This document shows positions 33,200 through 46,397 of a stretch of DNA of 64,000 nt, piece after piece (position 1 is the first letter of the stretch; the number at the start of each line of letters is the position of its first letter). Location: positions 2,323,211 to 2,387,210 of the forward strand of contig JAPEIS010000013.1 of assembly GCA_029531795.1 (NCBI GenBank), read 5' to 3'. This DNA is from Sclerotinia nivalis (taxonomy: Eukaryota; Ascomycota; Leotiomycetes; Helotiales; Sclerotiniaceae). Position numbers and translations under genes: made by a program. The notes beneath the pieces were generated by a model. It saw nothing but the letters and a program-made list of their open reading frames with translations, was not told the origin of the DNA and ran no database searches.

Positions 33200-34990
33200 A
33201 CTGCAAATTACCTAATCCTCTGGTTTACCCTGTAAACCTTGCTGTCAATCACTAAATTATAGCGTGTAGGCTTTCTGATCGTTAACCGAATAGGCATCCT
33301 TGGGATAAAAAATGTCACGGTGATCACAAAATCCATCCGCTCCACAATCTCAAGCTGTGAATCTCTGAAATTTATCACTTTGATCTCGGTTTTTACTTTA
33401 TGGTAAGCAATGATCAACTGACATGGTATTCAGGCTAGTTGTCATCAAAACAAATCGAGTACTCATCGGAAGACCAATGAACCAGCGGCATTCTGCTTTC
33501 TCAAGGAGGACAAGACTCAACACCTGTACACGGTGTCCTCTATGAATCTCCAGTTCTTTTATTTAATTATTAGAGTCTGTAGAGCTAAGTTTGAGTCATT
33601 TAATAGAGTCGTGGTGATTGGAAAAGGAAGAGGCACCCGATCGCAATGTTTTTTACCTCCGAATTGATTGATGGCAAAGGCCAGATCTCGGTTTTTTGAC
33701 AATCGCATTATTGGATTGTGCTTTCTACAACACTACTTTTATTACAAAACAAAGGACAACATTATCATCTACAACAATATACCACAAAATCATCTCCAAG
33801 ATCCCTCTAGGGCATCGAGTGCGATTTATCAAATTCGGTTTTAAGGTTCAGGCCTTACCTTCTTCGATTCGAATCAAAATAACAACAATTCATATACTTG
33901 AAAAAACTATATAGAATAACTCGAATTAATAATATATCTGCTATAGAATTCAATAGAGGATATACTATATATAGGATTAAAATACCTTGTAGGATCAATA
34001 TCCCTATAGTTTGGAGGATTCTATAAAATCGATATTAGGTAAAGTATAACTATTGGGAAGTTACGAATAGAACAAAAAGTTGATATAAAGAAAGATTGTT
34101 TGGATTTGATTGATAAAGGGATCGGATTTGGAAAATTATAAATGTAATATTTTGATTAGTATTTTTATCTTTATATACGATACCGTATAGAGATCGGGTT
34201 TTGCTCTTCAGTATTAGTTTTCATTTTCCTTATCAAAAATATATACAAACCTGTATGCTATTTAGATAACACTACCCATAGCCATCTATTAAAAGCTCAA
34301 TTGAGCTCTTAACCGTCCTAGATAGTCTTTGACTCAGTGTGGACGTTAATTAAATCAATCAATCAATCTGCTTTCTCAGGTACGCATCCGTCAGTCTGTT
34401 GAAAACATCACTCGGTATGGTGGACACTTAAAATTCTGTTTCTATTACCTCTAGAGCTATTCCTAGATCTGAAATGTTCGAATTATTTCTACCTCTTACA
34501 TGAGGTACTTGCCAGGCGGTCCTTAACAAAATTCCGCCTTGCTGTTCCTGGCTGAAAATCAGTGAGTTACTCAGATCAATACCAGTAAAGTGTCACTATT
34601 GCTTAGGTAATCGAATCCATCCCTGAAACTCTCTGGTTGCATCACTAAATTATAGCGCTTGAGTCTCAGTCTTTACTTTACGATCAGGAATGATCATTTG
34701 ACAGGCACTTCCTATCACAGACTTGTGGAAAATCTTTCCAGTGTGTTTGAGATATGACATTTGAACTCCTGCTTGTACTGTTTCTAGTGCATTTGAAAGA
34801 CTTTAATTCTCACAGCACCCACCTGCTGACAAACCAGCAAGCTACGCAAATGATCACCAGAAAAGTGTCACGGCTACTTAGGTAATTAATTTCATCGCCA
34901 CAACTTCAGGCTGTGAATCACTACCTTAAATTGTATTGCCTTTGGCCTGGAACTTATTTCTCGAAATTTTCAAAACTATCCTGGCTATGA
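33200..34990. repeat. Diverged direct repeats and AT-rich DNA
   Basis: Phrases such as AATCACTAAATTATAGCG (33247 and 34643), GTGTCAC..TTAGGTAAT (34590, 34870), GGCTGTGAATCACT (34908) versus AGCTGTGAATCTCT (33353), and CAGTCTTTACTTTACG versus CGGTTTTTACTTTATGG recur at irregular spacing. They point to several decayed copies of one unit. The part 33690-34260 is markedly AT-rich (ATATATAGGATTAAAATACC type) and may be RIP-damaged. Confidence 0.5.
34313..34368 (+). repeat. Dispersed repeat with (AATC)n tail, copy 1
   Basis: Reads GATAGTCTTTGACTCAGTGT, then GGACGTTAATTAAATCAATC, ending in AATC repeats. A second copy lies at 47410-47464. Identical tails of short tandem units at the 3' end are common for non-LTR retrotransposons. 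Confidence 0.6.
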
Positions 34991-35235
34991 ATATTCCTTT
35001 TCATATTGAATCATATTATCTTTTTATATGTTACCCCTTTATATCACATTTGAATGATTCGCCAAGCATTACCGACGGTGAATTCATTTCCGTTGCTAAG
35101 CACGTGCACAAGACAGTGCCTTGAGGCCTTCGATCGCAATATTTTGAATTGAAGCACAACAATAGCAACACACCGGTAACAATATCGAATACATCCCCAA
35201 CAAATCTTCAACAATTTCATCATCGCACCTCCAAA

Positions 35236-38200
35236 ATGTCTTCGTCCTGCTGTAAGGGCAAATTAGGCAACCTAGCAGAGACGTTTGCGACAACGGCGTT
35301 GCAGCTCGTTGAACTCTCTCCTACAATATCAAAGCCAGAGGTTGACGACGACACTTGTTGCGATGTTGATAATTTTGAACCTCTAAAGCAAGCTCAAGCT
35401 TCAAAACCTGTAGAGCATTCAAAGACAGTCAGTCCTTGCGTTGTATGTGATGGCTCTTCGAGCCTCGGGCAGTCTTGCTGTAATGGTGAGTTGGTTCATG
35501 TCAACTGCAAAATTGTTATAACAATACTAATTTTCAAAGAATCCTGCATCATTCGCATTGCAGATCGCGAATGCGATGAATCTTGTGGCTCTCGTGGTGA
35601 CTTTGCGAGCACTTCGACTGCTGACCAGAAGGCATATGGTAAGCCTCAAATCCCCGCTCTTCCATATATTGTTAGCCAACAAAGCATAGATAAGGGAGAT
35701 GATTGCTGTGAAAAATCTAAGCAATCCACAAAAAACAAGAAAGGACCATGCCAAAGTCACATGCAGTCAGCGAAGAGCCGCTTTCAGCCTACTCTCGATG
35801 CTCTCGAATGCATCTGTCGTGCGCTTTTTGCCTTGAACCTCGAATCATGCTGTTTGAAGGTAGAGAATACTCCATGCAAGCCTCGTCGATCTAGTTCCAG
35901 CACTAATAGCCGTTGTCAATCATCTGAAACACCTTTAAAATGTGGTAAAGGTGATGGTTACTGTTGCGTAGCCTCTTCTGATACACACAAAAAGCAATTT
36001 GAACAAGAATGCAACAAAGGTCGTCATTTCACTGCTACGAATTATAGTTGTGATAAATTGACGCTTTCAGGATTGTGTGCCCCATGTGACAAGAAATGCT
36101 GCAGCGAAACATCGGTGTTGGCGATAGCTGGGGTAACATCTAATAATTGCTGCTCTGACGGTTCAGACTCGAAAGAGAGTAGAATTTTACAGGCACCAGC
36201 TCCTGACGTCCAGCTGGATTTGGAGAAAGGTTTCTTGAGTAGGGAGCATGTTGTTCTTAGCATCCAGGGAATGACCTGCACTGGTTGCGAGACGAAGCTT
36301 GAACGTACACTCGCCAACATATCTGGTGTCTCTAAGATCAAAACCAGTCTAGTTTTATCACGAGCAGAGTTTTATTTTAGCTCGGCTCAGATGTCTGTTA
36401 ATGAAGCAGTGGTGCGGCTCCAAAAAGCAACGGGCTTCGAATGCCGGAAACTTACCCAGGAAGGCCATGAGCTAGAGATTCTGTCACCAGGACTTTCGGA
36501 GAATTTGCTTGGAAAATTACCGCCTGGCGTGTTGAGCATTAATCCTACTACTGATGGGACATTCATGATCGCTTACGACCCTCAAATCATTGGAGCTCGA
36601 GACATCGTTGAAAAGGCTTTTGACAAGCAACTCAAATTAGCCCCCAACCGTCCAGATCCATCAATCTCGGCAGGCAACAAGCATGTATGGCAAGTGGGGC
36701 TGGCAACACTCATATCGACATGCCTCACTGTGCCTGTCTTTGTTCTAGCTTGGGCTCCCCTTCCAGAACGAAAAATAATTTACAGCTCTGTGTCATTGGT
36801 ATTAGCAACTATTATTCAAGTATTTATCGCAGGCCCCTTCTATGTCGCAGCCTTGAAAAGTTTGATATTTGCACGAGTTATTGAGATGGATCTTCTTATT
36901 GTTTTAAGTACCAGCGCAGCTTATATTTTCTCGATTATTGCTTTTGCTCTAATGGTTGTAGGCAAGCCCTTGGCCACAGACGAATTCTTCGAGACCAGCA
37001 CTTTATTAGTCACTCTGATTATGCTAGGTAGATTCATCACTGCTTCGGTACGACAAAAGGCCATGCAGTCCATTTCTAGTCGCTCATTACAGCAATCTAC
37101 AGCCATGTTAGTCGAAGGCGATGGAACGGTTACCAAAGAGATCGATGTACGGCTTCTTCAGTATGGTGATATCTTCCGAGTTATGCCTGAAACAAAAGTC
37201 ATCACTGATGGCACTGTCATTTCAGGTGACTCGGAAATTGATGAGTCAATGATTACAGGAGAGTCGAACTTGGTGGCGAAGAGTAAGGGTGCGTCTGCTA
37301 TCGCTGGCTCCATCAATGGTTCGGGTATCTTGCATATTCGATTGACTCGACTTTGCAGTGACAACACTATTAGCGCTATTGCTAATATGGTTGATGAAGC
37401 AAAGCTGTCAAAGCCAAAGACGCAGGATATCGCTGACCGTGTTGCTGGATATTTCGTACCAGTTATTATATTCATCACTATCGTTACCTTTGTTATTTAG
37501 ATCGCTGTGAGTATCGCCAGTCAGAAAAAGAGAAGCTCAGATGCTATTGTCCAGGCAGTTACATATGCTACTGCTGTTATGATTATTTCGTGTCCATGCG
37601 CAATTGGACTTGCTGTGCCTATGGTTATCGTTATTGCTGGAGGTGTTGGTGCAAACAAGGGAGTTATCTTTAGGTCGGCAGATTCTATCGAGGCAGCCAG
37701 AAATGTTACTCATGTTGTGTTCGATAAGACAGGCACGCTGACTATGGGAATCCTGAGCGTCAAAGGGAGTAGTTATTTTGACAGTCAAACAGAAGATGTT
37801 AAGCCAATCTTGCTTGGCCTGGTGTCTGGAATCAAGCATCCTGTTTCTCAAGCGATTACTGAGCACCTAAAATCTCTTGGTGTCTCTCCCACCGCTGTTC
37901 TCGATATAGGGTCTGTCCCAGGGAAGGGCGTTTTGGGTAACTGGAATGGCAACGAAATTCGCGCTGGGAATGTATTATGGACGCAAGCTACTTCCTCATC
38001 GGAGTTACAATAACTTCTTTCTTCCGGCTCAACGGTCATGTGCTTCACCATTAACAACATTCTTCGAGTCGTATACGCACTCAGTGACACTCTGCGCCCA
38101 GAAGCTGCTCAAGTCGTTCTGGATCTTCATTCTAAAGGAGTTTCCACCAGTATTGTCAGTGGTGATGAAGTCGGTGCTGTTAAAAAAACTGCAGAAAGCC

Positions 38201-38646
38201 TAGGCATTCCATTATCCAATGCTCTATCAGGTTGCTCACCAGAAGAAAAGCAAGCTTATATCCAGACACTAAAGGCCTCCGCGAACTCCGTTATTCTTTT
38301 CATTGGTGATGGAACCAATGATGCAATTGCTCTTGCCTCTGCTAATATCGGTGTTCACATGAGCGAAGGCACAGATGTTGCTCGTAATGCCGCCGACGTT
38401 GTCTTAACACGCCCAGATCTTCACGGTATACTTGTGCTAATAGAACTATCACAAAAAGCATTTCGCCGCATCATGTTCAACTTTGTCTGGTCTTTTGTCT
38501 ATAATCTTCTCGCCATTCTACTTGCCGCCGGAGCGTTCGTCAACTTTCGAGTCCCACCAGCTTTTGCAGGAGTTGGTGAGATCGTTAGTGTCTTGCCGGT
38601 CATCGCCATCGCAGTCGGTTTGAGATGGACAAAGTTCTCGACTTAA
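35236..38646 (+). pseudogene. Cys-rich P1B-type copper-transporting ATPase (CrpA-like), two nonsense codons
   Basis: Start ATG 35236 (MSSSCCKGKLG). One 78-nt intron (35486-35563, GTGAGT...CATTGCAG) has a length divisible by three. The N-terminal ~330 residues are packed with CC and CxxC pairs, followed by one HMA domain (GMTCTGCETKLERTL). The ATPase core has TGES (~37255), the transmembrane CPC site SCPCAIGL (~37590), the phosphorylation motif DKTGTLT (~37723), HP locus (IKHPVSQAI) and GDGTNDAIAL (~38303). The C-terminal helices end at 38646. Such pumps export or deliver Cu(I); CrpA-type ones give copper tolerance in Aspergillus (family knowledge). Stops: TAG at 37498-37500, where relatives have Trp (VI-stop-IAV), and TAA at 38011-38013 after SSSELQ. 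Both are CpA-to-TpA changes. No frameshift is present and every catalytic motif survives, so loss looks recent. Confidence 0.9.
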
Positions 38647-41600
38647 ATAACTTACAGATCTCTTTGGGGAATCGGCAATCTAGCGCGTGCTATTGTAAAG
38701 TCATCGTCGCGGTTGTTATCTCTACTGAACCTTTTGATAAGGTCAAAGTGAAAGTGCAGCTAAGGTGTTTAAGTTGGATAGCTCACCGTGGTAATGATGT
38801 ACTTCTTTATGCAGCCATTTCTCTTCTTTTGTCGTCGCGACTCACAAATTCCACAGGTTTTTGAGTACATCTTAGTTTGTTAAATTCTAGAGATATACAA
38901 CACCAGAGAAGTACAGTGAAGCATCTAGTATAGACGACAACCTTACGACCGTTGATGATCACATCATGGCTTACCAGTCTTTTGATATTTAGCCAAGGTT
39001 AATTTCACCGGAATTGTCTTGACTCTTGTCTATCTCCTCTTGTCATTACCTCCTTCCATATCTTTCTCCTTCATGCTCGTGCTGGCATTCCTAGCTGTTC
39101 CATCTAAATAGTGTAAGTGTCACATTATTCCTTTGTCTCCCTCGAATCCTCACCAAAATTTAAATTCTCTTCCCTTCTCATCCGTCTTTCTCTCTCCTGC
39201 GACTTCCCTCTCCTGGTGTAGAACCCCTCCTCGCCTTGTATTTTTGTACTTGACGAGAATAGAGTCATCCATTGGGATGTATTACCATGCACATCAATGC
39301 CTTCCAAGGTTCATTGTGCTTCGTTGCACCCGTTTTATGACCCCGTCACACTCCTCATCCATTCTTGAAGATTGAGCTTTGATTCCGAGGAACAATCCAA
39401 AGTCTTAGGCGAAGAGGTTGATGCTTGACCCTATGTGTTATGTCATGACTTCAATGCTCTTCTCTAATCTCTCCAATTTACAAAGTGTCGGTGACTACCA
39501 TCGAAGGTTGTGTCGCCTAGCTCGACTAATGAAAACCCATATTGAAATATTTCTAATGAAATTCTTCATTGGCATGAATCCAGCACAAATTGCAAAGAGA
39601 AGTGGTAATATAATAGCCACGGTTAAGCCTGAATCCCTTTCAACATGTCTTACGATTGAGAGAAGTATATCTGTGTCGGCTATATTTATCATCAAGTGTC
39701 TCTGCCATATCTTTTTTATTCCCAATAAGCTCATCCTATGATTATAAAGAAATCAGCCGGTCATACTTTCAGTTGTGCCTGACTTATTGTCACATCCACC
39801 GCAGAGAGACGAAGTTTCGCAAGATATTCTTTCCGCATCATAAGTATCTTTGAGGTTGATGTCTTTATAGTTCCTGCGGCGACTCCGTTCTCATGATGTA
39901 GAAATGTAGCTGAATACTGGGCTGGTGGACAAGGAAATGTGCCAGGTCACAACACTGTTAAGGGAAACTGATGGGGATGGTAGGAATGAATGTTGTGTTA
40001 GTTGTGAAGAACTCTACACTTCTTGGAATTATGCCGTCTCAATCTTTCGGACCCGTCATTATCGTACTCGGATGTTCGTGGTGATATGATATCTATATAA
40101 AGGAGTGGCAGTTGCGTAGGACTTACTTCTTGCTGATAACTTGGAGGAGGTTTGAGATTAATGATTGAAGATTAGTAGTGAATTCTCCAAAGTTACAGTG
40201 GATTAGATGATTTCGATGGTGAGAAATCTAGAGACTTGGGATGTGACGGAGTATGATTAAAGATCTCGTCGGGGATCACATGAAGAGCTTACCAACACTT
40301 GATGACTTCAACGGGAGGTTACCACGAACAGCGACATCAAAGTACAACATCAAACCGTGATCGATAACCTTTTCAGATAATAGTGGAATGCTGATACTTT
40401 CGTTCATGAGATCACCAGTTCGCAAATGCCCAGCGGTTTGTGCCTATAGATCTATATCCTCTCGGTTTGCGATGTACGGTAGTGCTCACCGGGAAGCTCA
40501 CTGGAAGCCACTTTCATCGGAACTCCCGCTCAACTGGCAAGTGTCAATGAAAATAAACGATGCTCGAAAATTGAATTGGAGGATTTGTACCTGTTTGTGG
40601 TCTTGCTGTGAATGGAAAGCCTCTGTGAGTCCTAACCGGAGCCTACCGGGGCCTTGTAAAAGCTCACCGGGAACTCCGTTACTGCTACCATAACATTAAG
40701 TTCTATAAAAGGGCACTCGTAAGTACAGCACTTGAAATAATCTGAAACCTTCTCAGGATTAGAAAATGATTTTCCTAGGTCTCTAGCATACCATAACTCC
40801 AGGTGATCGTGGTGATTAATGCTTCATGAATGAATGTTATTGTGTTCTAGTATGACATAGACGTCACGGTCTCCATCATGATACGAAGCAAAATCTTTAG
40901 CTGCTTCGAAACACAGTACAGACCAATTATAACTATGAATACGTTTAAATGGGATGATTCTACGCAGGTCAGACTTCCTTGATGTTTGAGGAGGAACCAA
41001 GTAACGAAAGTCCATTTGTAATGGGTTAACAAAACCATCGTGACAAAACCATCGTCATACAACCATCTTGATACAAGCTCAATGATATAAGCCATAATAG
41101 AAGATTACCGTGATATATTTTCTGTGCTATAAACCGTAACGAAGTGATGAATCATCCATGAATAAGCAAAACCTTTCGAGTCCCATAGCTATCACCTGAT
41201 TATGATTTCTAGTTGGTGTTTGCTTAAGCTCAATTACCCCGCCATTTACACCGCTTTTAACCCCGCACTGATGATGGAGCTCTCTGAAGGAACTGGATCG
41301 CAACAAAATAATTTTGACCCCCCGAATTTGACGACGAAACCACGCGAATGCCGCCTGTACACCAATACTTGGAGTTTTCATATCATTTAAGTCCCATATA
41401 TGGTCCACAGATTTCATCGCGTTTACAAATTACGATTGCGCAAATCGGAATACCTTTGAGACTCGAAATTCCTCTAGCATTGCGACAATACCATTCGCGG
41501 CGCGACGTGCGAGGAGAAATGATAGCAACTGTGGAACGAATTGAGGAAGAAATTGCGGTGAATTAGTCGTGGGATGATGCGAGATTCTGTATGTCGAAAC

Positions 41601-41799
41601 ATCTGCTGCAGCGCTGGTAGAGATATCGTGGCAATGGAAACACTCGGCCGGTATCTATCCTAGATCTTAGAGATCACCAACCGCCATGTCCGCGCGGAAA
41701 ATCAATAACCTCCATGTCAACAGCTCTCACAAAATCCACGATAGATTCTAAATGACCTCAATTCCAAACAGCGAGACAGGAAGGTTGTGATCGGCTCGT
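38647..41799. other. Gene-poor region, nothing confidently recognised
   Basis: A minus-strand frame at 39495-39734 contains a hydrophobic stretch (GLTVAIILPLLFAICAGFMP) but no partner exons I can join. Other frames are short. This is where recognisable genes stop on the way to the telomere. Confidence 0.45.
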
Positions 41800-43130
41800 C
41801 TTTTTAGGTTTGCGACAGGTTCCCGACCTTGCAAAAAAGGTATGTCAGCCTGCATTTCGCGATGTTCGACATGTATGTATCTTAAGATTTAAAGAATGCC
41901 ACCAGTTCCCACACTCTTTACGACAGAGTTTGCGCTCAATGCCAAACAGCGCACAAAAAAGGTTGCGCCGGCTGATCCTCTCATGTCGGTAATAAGTTTC
42001 GATAATATATTACGAGGAAGAGTGTCAAGCTGCAAATTGAGGGGTTAAGAGATGTCCACGGGTGAAAAGAATGTCATAATCCTCGACGCTCCGCCACCTT
42101 GCAGGTCCCGACGAACACAACCCACAGCCTCCACGCTCTCAATGACCATCTCTCGACTGCGGATGTGAGAGTTCTCCGGCAGAAAATGTTTCAAAGTGCA
42201 TATCGAAATATCCAGTCATAAGTCTTTACGCAGCAAAGAGTATTCAGAATCTCCGAGCCCCCTCCCGAAACCGCAACTATTTTCACAATCTTCTGCGGTG
42301 CCCCCTGAAAATAATACAGCCTCGCAGTTATCATCTTTCAGCCGCAAACTCTGCATACTACTCGGTTATTTTCCGCACACAGATTACACATGGGAGGAGT
42401 TAAATCTTTTTGCTTGAGGAGTCTCATTCTGGGTTTTAGACTCTTCATCAACTTCTAGGTACCCGAGGAATACTCCATCTCCGCAACCATCATCTCTCAA
42501 CCGCGCATTGGAAGATCCATAGTTCTTCGGCCAAGAAATGTTGTCAAGCTGCGTATTTAAAGACATAAGTCTTCGCACAAGAAAGAACGTCTTCCAAATC
42601 TTCCCTAAGCTGATACCACTTTCATCGACTTTCACGGCGTTTTCGACAGATAATTTACCTTACAATCAACACCTCTCAATTACCTAAACTTATCCCGAAC
42701 ATTCCCCTTCCCAACCCTAGCTATATATCGGGAGAGTCGAGGGTCTTCAGGAAGGACAGAGTATTGACCTACACATTGAGGGTGGAAGCCTTCCGGTAAA
42801 AATAAATATACTCCGGAATCTTCGTCCCCCCACCACGCAAGTTTTCGGCGGGAATGAGTTCCAAGCGGCATATCCGAAGTGTTACCAGTTTTGCATAAGA
42901 AATAGTGTCCCCTCGAATCTCCGAAACCTCTCTCCGAAAACTGAGCACACCTACGAGTACCCTCGACGACTACTCCTGCCTTACAATCACCATCTCCTCA
43001 ACCGCGAACCCCGAATCACAAGCTCTTACTTTTTTCAAACTAAACTACAATTGGGTACAATCATTGATCTTCTGTTAACACAGATTATCAAGCCACACAT
43101 TGAAAGAGTCACAAGTCTCCGAGCAAGAAC
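41800..43130. repeat. Highly diverged tandem repeat, spacing roughly 230-355 bp
   Basis: Related phrases recur in one orientation: GTGTCAAGCTGCAAATTG (~42022), GTTTCAAAGTGCATATCG (~42188), GTTGTCAAGCTGCGTATTT (~42541), GAGTTCCAAGCGGCATATCC (~42856), ATTATCAAGCCACACATTG (~43085). Each is followed by ...GTCATAAGTCT/ACAAGTCTCCG and a GCAAGAAA-type stretch. A further copy is at ~47075 (TTTTCAAGCTGCAAATTGG). No coding frame spans the units. Confidence 0.55.
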
Positions 43131-46100
43131 AACATACAATATACCGCCACGAGCTGGACCATTACACAAATCTAGCTGAGGATTAGACCTGGAATTGGAA
43201 CAAGGGGATAGTGCTCGAAAGGCTTGGGACTATAGTCGAAGTGGCTAGAAATGTGGAGGTTAATAGCGAAGACGAAGAGGATGAAGAAAATGACATCATG
43301 AATGGCACATCACGGCAACCTTCCTCATCGAATTCAATTCATTCCTAGAAGACTTATTCAAATACAATAATACTTGACAATGATCGGTTGGTTATGGCCG
43401 GTACTATGTTTGACTAGGAACTTCAAAGGAATGGGCCTCACGGCAGTTGGATTTTACTTTGATTGCGAGACGACCCGACACCAGCGAGAGTTTCATATTG
43501 TCGACCCCACTTGCATCGCTATACTTGGGACAGTGGGTTAAAAAGAGTTCGAATTGGCACATGGTGCTGAAGCCACGGGAGTTGAGAACATTGAGGTCGG
43601 AGATGCGAATATTGGGGGAAATCATGGTGGGGCGTACATTCAAACGAAGAGGACACCGCACTCGACCGCGAAGATGAGGTGTTAGTTTCTCGATTGAAAC
43701 ATCTAGCAGATTGGAGTGTTCCTCTCTGAATTGTATCCTGGAGTTTCACGGCCTTCAAGTCGAAGATCAGTTCTCTCCGACGACCACGTTTGCAAAGCTA
43801 GAACTGAGATTTCAGGGCGATCCGTTATTTTAGTGAGCACGATTGGCATTTCCTCGAATTTGGTCGGCAAACAATGACACGTTCCACTAAGAATAAAACC
43901 GAAAGCAAGAGTGAATATTTCGGTGGGGTGGAACAATAGGAGGTCTCGGTTAATTTCCCAACATCGATGAATAAGAAGTTCGCACAAGGAATAACACATG
44001 AGGTACCTGGTCTGGGTGGTAGATGCGTTGATGTCAGGCACCGAAACCGAGAGCGAAGCAAAGTATGGATCGGTGATAGTATGAGGTAATTTTGGACAGA
44101 CGCAATTCGACGAAGCGAAGGTTTTACTTCAGAAACCTTGCAAATGGAGACTACAGTTTCTACGAAATCAATTCTCAGGTATGACATGTTCTAATGCATT
44201 AACATAACATGCCAGATAGAGTCTCTCTTATTCTAGGGTTATTAATACATTACACATTAGTTTTGCCGCCTTTAAGTCTGGAGAGTTGGAAACATAAAGG
44301 TTGTCGGAGTGCGGTGGTCTGGAAATGAAACTGATGAAGGGGGAACGAAGGCGCAAGCGAAGGTTACTTCCCTACTTACCTACCCGATCGTTAACAAATA
44401 CTCGGGGAGCAGAAATCATTTGGCGCAGCGCAGTTTGGTCATAGTCTCGATGTTGAGAGGATCTGATTCCTAAAGTAACTCTCTCCGTCGACAACCTTTA
44501 CAAACTTAGTACTACATTCCACTTCGATACAAGTCCTTTATGGAGGAGCATGATTGGCATTTTAGGCCCAAGGAATAGTCGGGGGCGCGGAACAACGGGT
44601 TGCCTACCTTGAGGGAATTGCGGCGACATCAATGAGTCAGAACTGGATGAATGATCCAGAACTATCGATGGGTGTGTTTGGCACAAGCCAGAACATAGTC
44701 GTAGCGGTCCGCATGGTAGATAAATTCGATCAGGTTCGTGAGTACCAAAAGCAATGTAAGTTATGTGGTTGAGTGATGGCATAAATTTATTTCAGGTAAG
44801 TACGATTCTAGCGAAGGTGGAGGTTCCAGGTCACAAAACTGCGAATAGAATGTGCTAACTGAGTGTTGGGATCAAAAGTTTTTGGACGGGTGAAGGATCT
44901 GCCAAAGGCGGATCTTATTGAAAGCTGCGTCTCATGATTTCAGACGCCCTCAAAATAAGATGATCGACGAGAGGATTAACGGAACAAGACTTACCGAGCA
45001 CATCAGTGGGCACGCCCAAGACAATGCGGGATTCAGAGCTGTTCACCAAGGTACAACAACAACTAAGAGCGGAAATAGTGACGAGAAGCCAGACCAGGCT
45101 CATGTCGAAGATTGGGGCCCGTCTGTTGTTTTGCTCGAAAGTTTTGGATATGATAGGAAGTTCTATACAATCATCTGGATGTTTTGCTCACAACTTTAGT
45201 GAGGTTATGATTCTTGCTACTGGATGGGTAGCCTTTGGACTTTTTCTTTAAAGTTTGCTAACGCTATCATAACATTTGGCAGATTAAAAACCTCTAGGAC
45301 CATTGGCACACTTGACACCAGTTTTCCCACTTGAAACTCTCAAGCTTTAGCAACAGATCTCAAAGCTGGATGTGCCACAAGCGATCCAATGTACACTCGA
45401 GGACTAAGAGAGAATGCATAGCGACCTTTGGCAGACTACACTGAGGCATTGCAGATACCAATTCAACTATTAGACTGGCATATTTGGGGGAGTGAATTGG
45501 CCAACGAGATTCTGAATGTCCTATACCATTAGTTGACACCGATTCGCAAGACGGGTAGCTGTTGGTTGGGTTGACCTAACCTTTACGAGGTTCCGCAACC
45601 TTCGCTGGCACTCATACAAACACATTCTACGTCGGGAGTGTGCCAGAAGAAATGTATGAAGAGGGATCCCCCGTGCTAATGCACGACGAGGAGAAGCTAG
45701 AGTAGAAAGAAAAGACACCAATAGCGAATTGAGATCCCAATAGCCGCTGACATGCATAGTGGTCTAGTTTCCCGAGTATGCTCGATAACTCGAAGCCCAC
45801 CTTATAGCTAGAAGAACAATGTAGAATTAAAGAAGAGGGAGAAATTTTGAGCCAAGGCGTTAGAATTTATGGAAGGCTACAGTGACGCTCGCTCCTGGAG
45901 ACCGGCGGATCTCCGTCGACATCAAACATTGAAGAAGAGTAAAGAGTTCGGTGGCTTTGATACGCCTCGAGTGAGAAGCCTTTGAGGTCCCATAGCTAGT
46001 CCATCAAATCTTGCTCAACACAATTTTACACCTGAGTGCTAAATTCCGTTGTGTGAGGTTCACGGGCGATTTGGAACGATGTAGGTGTAGGAACGTCTAG

Positions 46101-46322
46101 GTCTCAATAATTTCTGAGCATCGAGATTTACTAAGCAGCTTCATTGTTGCTTTTCCGGTAGCCATAATGGTACCTCTGGATCTGCTCGTTCTATACTACT
46201 GCACTGAATGCATCTTGTCTAAAACCTTGATGATCTAGGCTGATGTTTAAGCTATGATTTTTATCTTTTGCTTCGTTCTAATCTCTTGTTAATAACGATC
46301 GATCACTTTTTATCATCAGTGC
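43131..46322. other. Decayed region with weak internal duplication
   Basis: No intact gene. Segments around 43760-43880 and 44465-44600 resemble each other (both contain GAGCA[CT]GATTGGCATTT preceded by a CTCTCCG..GACNACC..TT.ACAAA stretch), so a ~720-bp unit may be duplicated. Short frames here have occasional LRR-like spacing but are all broken. Confidence 0.4.
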
Positions 46323-46397
46323 CATACTTTCCGGTGTAATATTTCCCGGTGACATTCTTCCCGGTGCCATTCTTCCCGGCATCATTCTTCCAGGTGC
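46323..46397. repeat. 15-bp tandem repeat, 5 copies
   Basis: Units CATACTTTCCGGTGT, AATATTTCCCGGTGA, CATTCTTCCCGGTGC, CATTCTTCCCGGCAT and CATTCTTCCAGGTGC run head to tail. The core is TTCCCGGTG. Confidence 0.85.

Noticed and set aside
39495..39734. Minus-strand frame with a hydrophobic helix
   Set aside because: A single possible membrane segment is not enough; no start context or neighbouring exons could be joined.
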